From contig JAITES010000194.1 in NCBI GenBank assembly GCA_031281925.1, positions 1 to 8,619 on the forward strand: DNA of 8,619 nucleotides, in the 5' to 3' direction. Made by a program: the position numbers and the translations under genes. The stretch's first letter is position 1. Every line of letters starts with the position of its first letter. This document shows positions 5,394-8,619 of the stretch, one piece after another. The notes beneath the pieces are model-generated. The model searched no databases and was not told the origin of the DNA. It was given only the letters and a program-made list of their open reading frames with translations. This DNA comes from Treponema sp. Lineage in GTDB: Bacteria; Spirochaetota; Spirochaetia; Treponematales; Breznakiellaceae.

Positions 5394-7379
5394 TCAGTGC
5401 CGATCCTGAGCCGGTTCATAGGGAATAATCATTGTAAAACTGGTTCCCTTCCCCGGTTCGGTCTGCACTTTTATGGAACCCTTAAGATCCCTGACCCGTT
5501 CACGCACCAGGTTAAGTCCTATGCCCCGGCCCGCATTGAGATCCGCCGTCTCCGCGGTGCTGAAACCCGGCGCAAAAATTGCGCTTAGAAGTCTGGACTT
5601 GTCCCCGGCCTCTTCTTCGCTTTTCAGAACCTTTGTCGAAAGGGCCTTCTTGCGGATCTTGTCAAAGTCCAGCCCCCTGCCGTCATCGGAAAGTTTGATA
5701 GTGATCTTGTCTCCCACATGTTTGATGACAAGCCTGACGGAACCCTCGCTTTCTTTTCCAGCGGCCTTTCTGTCTTCGGGCGCTTCAATGCCGTGGTACA
5801 CCGAGTTGCGGACCAGTTGGGTCAATATTTCCTTGATCACCCGGCGGGGGCCATGTTCCAGAATCTCGCCGTCAAGGTCGTCAACAATGAATTTTGCCTT
5901 TTTATTCAGGGCCTGCGAAGCCTTTTCGCATGCCTTGGTAAGGGTTTCTATCAGTACGAAGCGATCCTGCCGCCGGCCTCCCGTGCCCCTGAAGTTTTCG
6001 ATCTTTCCGATTATATCCCGGAACTTGTCCTTCTCCCGCATGATGCTTTCCAGCTCTACGGTAATATGGAGAACCTCTTCAAAGGAAACATCATCCTTCT
6101 CCCTGAGTTTGCGGATCTTGTTTTCCAGTTCATGAAGCTTGCCGCTGAAATTTTCAAGCCCCAGGATCAAGGCGTTTGATTTGATCGCGTGGACGGACTG
6201 GTAAATCATCACCATGGCGTCCTTTCCGGACAATTTCTGATCTTTGAGGATCGTATTGACTCTGTCGAATTCATACTCCGTGTCCTCAAGGAAATCACCG
6301 AAAACCCGCGGCTCTACCTGGATTATCTGGAAGAGGGCCTTCATCTCCTCTTCCCGCCTGCCTTCCTCTTCGGCAAGCTGCTGCAGCAGTTTCTTTGCCT
6401 CGGTAATGTCTTCAATGTTGCCCAGAATCTGATAGTCGCCATAGCCGCGGTCAACGGTGGTAAAATTTGAACGCAGGATTTTTGTCTCCTGCGACAGGGG
6501 ATCGATGTATTCAAATTCGGCAATAGGATTGATATCGTCCAGCATCTTCGCATCAAAAGAACGGTTCAGCACCATGCCGAAATAGTCTTCCAGGGTTTCC
6601 CTCTCCTTCTGTTTTAATGAAGAGTCCAGAAGCGCGGTAAAACGTTTCCCTTCAAGTTCATCGGTTCCCATAATATCAACCAGTGCCCGGGAAAAGGCAG
6701 GCTGAATGACATAATCCTTGTCAAGCAGGAAGAGGCCTACCCTGAGGCTGTCCTTCATCGCGGCGATCTGATCCCGTTCCGATTCCAGGGCGCTGGTGAG
6801 CTGTTTTACCCAGCGGTCTTTGAGGAGCCGCACCTGTTCATACACGATGGTAAGGGCAAAAACCAGAATATAAACGGCGATGATCCGCAGTGTAATGGCC
6901 AGCGTATAATCAAAATCCGCAAGACCGGGAACAAAGGCAACCAGCATGGTTCCTGCCAGCACAAGACCGGAAAGAACAATACCTATGTTGAGTCCCAATA
7001 CGAAGATCGAGATAAGGGGGAATGAATAGATCCACAGCCCCGCAAAACCCTTCTCTCCGCCGGACATAACCAGTACGACACAGAGGACTGCAAAAACAGA
7101 AATGGGAACAATGGCGATACCGGCAAAGGGCAGTTTTGTACGCAGAAGCCCTATGGCGATAAAACAGAGCAGGCCTACGCAGATATCCGCCATGCCCCGG
7201 ATTACATTGCCTTCCAGAATAACCGTGCTGCCGAAGCCGACAAGGAAACCGCCGCCGATGATGAGGGCTACATTGAAAAGAACATACCGGACGAGAGACT
7301 CGACAACCGCCTTGTCGCGGAGATCTTCAAATTTATTGCTGGAGAGAAAGCGCAGAAGAACGCTTGTGCCTTTAGCCAT
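5394..7379 (-). CDS. Membrane CheA-like histidine kinase: 6 TM, PAS, Hpt, CheA-type ATPase
   Basis: A 661-residue sensor kinase. Six hydrophobic segments fill residues 30-180 (about 30-54, 60-80, 85-106, 112-130, 132-150, 160-181) with only short loops, so little is exposed outside. A PAS domain follows (about 205-327, closing with GNIEDITEAKK), then a helix to about 350. The Hpt-like domain has SVHAIKSNALILGLENF with the likely phosphorylated H397. The ATPase domain has the CheA-style N box LTQLVRNSVYHGIE (N525), DDGRG (565-569), IFAPGFSTAE (601-610) and GRGIGL (618-623). These match CheA P1 and P4, but no P5 CheW-like domain follows and no clear dimerisation domain is seen. The ATG is one base past the cheX stop, so translation is coupled. 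It likely phosphorylates the CheY at the head of the operon. The sensed signal is unknown. Confidence 0.92.
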   Translation of the reverse strand: MAKGTSVLLRFLSSNKFEDLRDKAVVESLVRYVLFNVALIIGGGFLVGFGSTVILEGNVIRGMADICVGLLCFIAIGLLRTKLPFAGIAIVPISVFAVLCVVLVMSGGEKGFAGLWIYSFPLISIFVLGLNIGIVLSGLVLAGTMLVAFVPGLADFDYTLAITLRIIAVYILVFALTIVYEQVRLLKDRWVKQLTSALESERDQIAAMKDSLRVGLFLLDKDYVIQPAFSRALVDIMGTDELEGKRFTALLDSSLKQKERETLEDYFGMVLNRSFDAKMLDDINPIAEFEYIDPLSQETKILRSNFTTVDRGYGDYQILGNIEDITEAKKLLQQLAEEEGRREEEMKALFQIIQVEPRVFGDFLEDTEYEFDRVNTILKDQKLSGKDAMVMIYQSVHAIKSNALILGLENFSGKLHELENKIRKLREKDDVSFEEVLHITVELESIMREKDKFRDIIGKIENFRGTGGRRQDRFVLIETLTKACEKASQALNKKAKFIVDDLDGEILEHGPRRVIKEILTQLVRNSVYHGIEAPEDRKAAGKESEGSVRLVIKHVGDKITIKLSDDGRGLDFDKIRKKALSTKVLKSEEEAGDKSRLLSAIFAPGFSTAETADLNAGRGIGLNLVRERVRDLKGSIKVQTEPGKGTSFTMIIPYEPAQDRH

Positions 7380-7380
7380 G

Positions 7381-7857
7381 CTAGGCGCCTTTAGCCGCCT
7401 CTATGGCTACAGAAAGGGCGAAAGCCTCATTTCCAAAAGCCGTAAAGGGTATACAGATGATCCGGGCCGAATTATTGGACCACTTGACGACATGTTCTTT
7501 CCCGGTAACAATCGTCGGCAGCGAGATGACCAGCCGGAAAGCTTCCTCAAGGCTCTTCTTTACATTGCCCGCTATGATGTTGACGATCTCCCCGACCGCA
7601 TCCACCACATCATCGTCAAGCTTCGTGTGACTGGAGCCGGTGAGAAGATCGGTGATCCTGATCGCCAGACTGTTCTTCATCGAGATTACCACCGCGCCCC
7701 TGGCTTCTCCCGTGAGTCCTATAACCGCAGAAATGTCCCAATCCGCCGCTTTGTCCTTGTCCACAAAAAAAGGCCGGTCTACAACAACATCTGTTCCGAC
7801 AAATTCCCTGAACACGTTTTGTGTCGTATCAATAAAAGGCTGAATATACTTTTCCAT
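7381..7857 (-). CDS. cheX: CheX-family CheY-P phosphatase
   Basis: A 158-residue cytoplasmic protein of the CheX/CheC/FliY phosphatase family. It removes phosphate from phospho-CheY and so ends the signal. The catalytic E-x2-N motif is present once, as E90-I-V-N93 in the helix AVGEIVNIIAGNVKKSL. CheX has one such motif where CheC has two, which fits CheX. ISLPTIVTG (111-119) matches the conserved strand after the helix. The start ATG 7857 follows AAGGA at the usual distance. It lies between cheY and the kinase: 51 bases from the cheY stop, including a hairpin, and one base from the kinase start. This puts kinase, response regulator and phosphatase in one transcript. Spirochaetes and Thermotoga use CheX in place of CheZ. 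Confidence 0.93.
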   Translation of the reverse strand: MEKYIQPFIDTTQNVFREFVGTDVVVDRPFFVDKDKAADWDISAVIGLTGEARGAVVISMKNSLAIRITDLLTGSSHTKLDDDVVDAVGEIVNIIAGNVKKSLEEAFRLVISLPTIVTGKEHVVKWSNNSARIICIPFTAFGNEAFALSVAIEAAKGA

Positions 7858-7880
7858 TCTGTTTCCTTCTCAAGTTTTTT

Positions 7881-7903
7881 AACGGGCTTTTATTCGGCCC
7901 GTT
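7881..7903 (-). other. Stem-loop between cheY and cheX
   Basis: AACGGGC and GCCCGTT form a perfect 7-bp stem around a nine-base loop. On the minus (coding) strand the stem is followed by AAAAAA rather than T residues, so it is not an intrinsic terminator for the operon. On the plus strand the T-run precedes the stem, so it does not serve that strand either. It may be an mRNA-processing or stability element setting the cheY to cheX ratio. Confidence 0.5.
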
Positions 7904-7908
7904 CCAGG

Positions 7909-8277
7909 CTAGATTGTTACCTTTGACAGCTTTTCCCTGAAGCTCTTTTCGTTTATCGGCTTGATGATATAATCGGTAGCGCCGTTCTTCAAAGCCTCAA
8001 TTACGTTATACTTGGCAGACTCGCTGGTGACCATGATGATAGGGAGATCCTTGTACTGCTGGATGGCCCGCACCTGCTTGAGAAAGTCGATGCCCGAAAG
8101 TTCCGGCATGTTCCAGTCCAAGAGGATCAGGTTGATGGAATTAAGCTGCAGCTGCTGCAACGCCTCGACGCCGTTTGCCGCCTCCAGAAACTGGCAGGGA
8201 ATCTTTAATTCCATGAAAGTATTTTTTACTATATTCCGCATGATTCGGGAATCATCAACCACCAGAACTGTCTTCAT
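7909..8277 (-). CDS. cheY: CheY-type single-domain response regulator
   Basis: A 122-residue receiver domain with no output domain, the usual size of CheY. The acidic pocket is D8-D9, the phospho-acceptor is D54 in LLDWNMP, the switch Thr is T84 in VTSES, and K106 in IIKPI completes the site. Y103 sits where CheY has its rotating aromatic switch residue. The DWNMP stretch is the same as in E. coli CheY. The start ATG 8277 follows GGAGG with six bases between. It is the first gene of a five-gene operon and is followed by the phosphatase CheX and a CheA-like kinase. It may bind FliM at the flagellar motor or act in a separate pathway. The sequence alone does not decide this, because many genomes hold several CheY paralogues. 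Confidence 0.95.
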   Translation of the reverse strand: MKTVLVVDDSRIMRNIVKNTFMELKIPCQFLEAANGVEALQQLQLNSINLILLDWNMPELSGIDFLKQVRAIQQYKDLPIIMVTSESAKYNVIEALKNGATDYIIKPINEKSFREKLSKVTI

Positions 8278-8306
8278 AAAACGCCTCCGTTTCGTACATT
8301 GTTCCC

Positions 8307-8335
8307 ATTCTAGCAGTATCTTTTATTGATAACAA
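8307..8335 (-). promoter_or_regulatory. Sigma70-type promoter of the cheY operon
   Basis: On the minus strand TTGTTA (8335-8330) and TAGAAT (8312-8307) are 17 bases apart, and a TG one base before the -10 makes it an extended -10 type. The hexamers match the consensus at 4/6 and 5/6. The start would fall near 8300, with a leader of about 22 bases carrying the GGAGG site of cheY. No flagellar sigma28-type element was recognised. Confidence 0.6.
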
Positions 8336-8400
8336 GTGGAGCTATAATTATTTCGTACGTAAGGCCCCGGAAAATCCCCTTATCTCTATAAAAACGCCCG

Positions 8401-8461
8401 TATTAAAAGTTTTTTTATCTCAACGGCACTGTGGAATCTTGCCCCCGTCCCCTGTAGCTTG
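8401..8461. repeat. Possible dispersed intergenic repeat after the activase gene
   Basis: The bases next to the activase stop include CAACGGCACTGTGGAATC followed by TTGCCCCCGTCCCCTGTAG. This looks like short intergenic elements I recall from other bacterial genomes, but I cannot confirm it here because only one copy is in the window. The adjoining AT-rich stretch, with runs of A and T around 8386-8418, can form a weak A-T hairpin. No gene is visible between 8278 and 8461. Confidence 0.25.
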
Positions 8462-8619
8462 TTATGTCCACTTCCCGCAACGGCCGCCGCTGCGGCCCAA
8501 CACTTCCTCGTTGTTCCGGATTTCCACAATCTCGCAGTGGTTGGGGCAATCCCGGCAGATAAAGCCTTCGCTGTGAATAGGGTGGAAGGCGGCGGCGTAA
8601 CCCCGGAAGCGGGTTTCCT
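8462..8619 (-). CDS. C-terminal end of an acyl-CoA dehydratase activase-related protein (5' end outside window)
   Basis: The minus-strand frame is open from the right edge to TAA at 8464-8462 and shows 51 residues. GFICRDCPNHCEIVEI followed by LGRSGGRCGKW gives the pattern C-x2-C-x3-C-x18-C. This matches the C-terminal metal-binding tail of the large activase-related proteins (DUF2229 / BadF-BadG group) that go with 2-hydroxyacyl-CoA dehydratases. In those proteins the ATPase part lies N-terminal, here beyond the window. The Cys cluster probably binds Fe-S or zinc. It runs in the same direction as the cheY operon but 184 bases upstream, and cheY has its own promoter, so the two are likely separate units. 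Seen: Cys pattern and stop. Inferred: family, from the tail only. Confidence 0.65.
   Translation of the reverse strand, partial: ETRFRGYAAAFHPIHSEGFICRDCPNHCEIVEIRNNEEVLGRSGGRCGKWT

Noticed and set aside
4780..5409. Plus-strand open frame of 209 codons
   Set aside because: It is antisense to the Cache membrane protein, which has helices, a sensor domain and a ribosome site; this frame shows no domain.
5473..6135. Plus-strand open frame of 220 codons
   Set aside because: It is antisense to the kinase ATPase domain, is Ser/Arg-rich as expected for a shadow frame, and has no motif.
7102..7926. Long plus-strand open frame of 274 codons
   Set aside because: It lies antisense to cheX and the N-terminal part of the kinase, both with clear family motifs. 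Its translation is low-complexity and Arg/Pro-rich with no recognisable domain.
1..8619. CRISPR array, tRNA, rRNA, transposase or phage genes
   Set aside because: I looked for regular direct repeats, cloverleaf-like segments and transposase motifs on both strands and saw none.

Overview
The window looks like a chromosomal segment of a spirochaete, most likely a Treponema-type organism. This is an inference from about 50% GC, a CheX-CheY pair next to a CheA-like kinase, and the 3' end of an acyl-CoA dehydratase activase-like gene. No marker gene settles the taxonomy. No rRNA, tRNA, CRISPR array, transposase or phage gene was seen.

Left part (1-2107). The 3' end of a plus-strand gene with a HEPN-type R-N-x3-H motif runs in from the left edge. 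It is followed by a hairpin-rich, gene-free stretch. Two minus-strand genes come next: a zinc-dependent polyol dehydrogenase (adh/sorbitol dehydrogenase type) and, downstream of it, a VOC/glyoxalase-fold protein. Their 80-base gap holds a perfect palindrome and an intrinsic terminator placed directly before the VOC ribosome binding site, which suggests regulated read-through. The dehydrogenase is divergent from aroC, and promoter-like sequences for both directions overlap between them.

Middle (2108-4200). aroC (chorismate synthase, shikimate pathway) is followed on the same strand by a 50-residue basic protein. Six bases further on is a GNAT acetyltransferase resembling TacT-type toxins. The last two could be a compact toxin-antitoxin-like pair.

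Right part (4201-8277). Five minus-strand genes form a tight signalling operon, transcribed cheY, cheX, kinase, Cache-type membrane protein, small beta-rich protein (DUF6941-like). The kinase combines six membrane segments, a PAS domain, an Hpt domain and a CheA-type ATPase domain, but has no CheW-binding P5 domain. The Cache protein has two membrane helices around an extracytoplasmic sensor domain and no cytoplasmic output domain. A reasonable model is that the Cache protein senses a ligand and acts through the membrane kinase. The kinase phosphorylates CheY, CheX dephosphorylates it, and the readout may or may not be the flagellar motor. A good sigma70-type promoter lies just upstream of cheY.

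Right edge (8462-8619). The C-terminal tail of a minus-strand gene with a Cys cluster resembles the large acyl-CoA dehydratase activase-related proteins. Its 3' gap to cheY (8278-8461) contains the cheY promoter and possibly a dispersed repeat.
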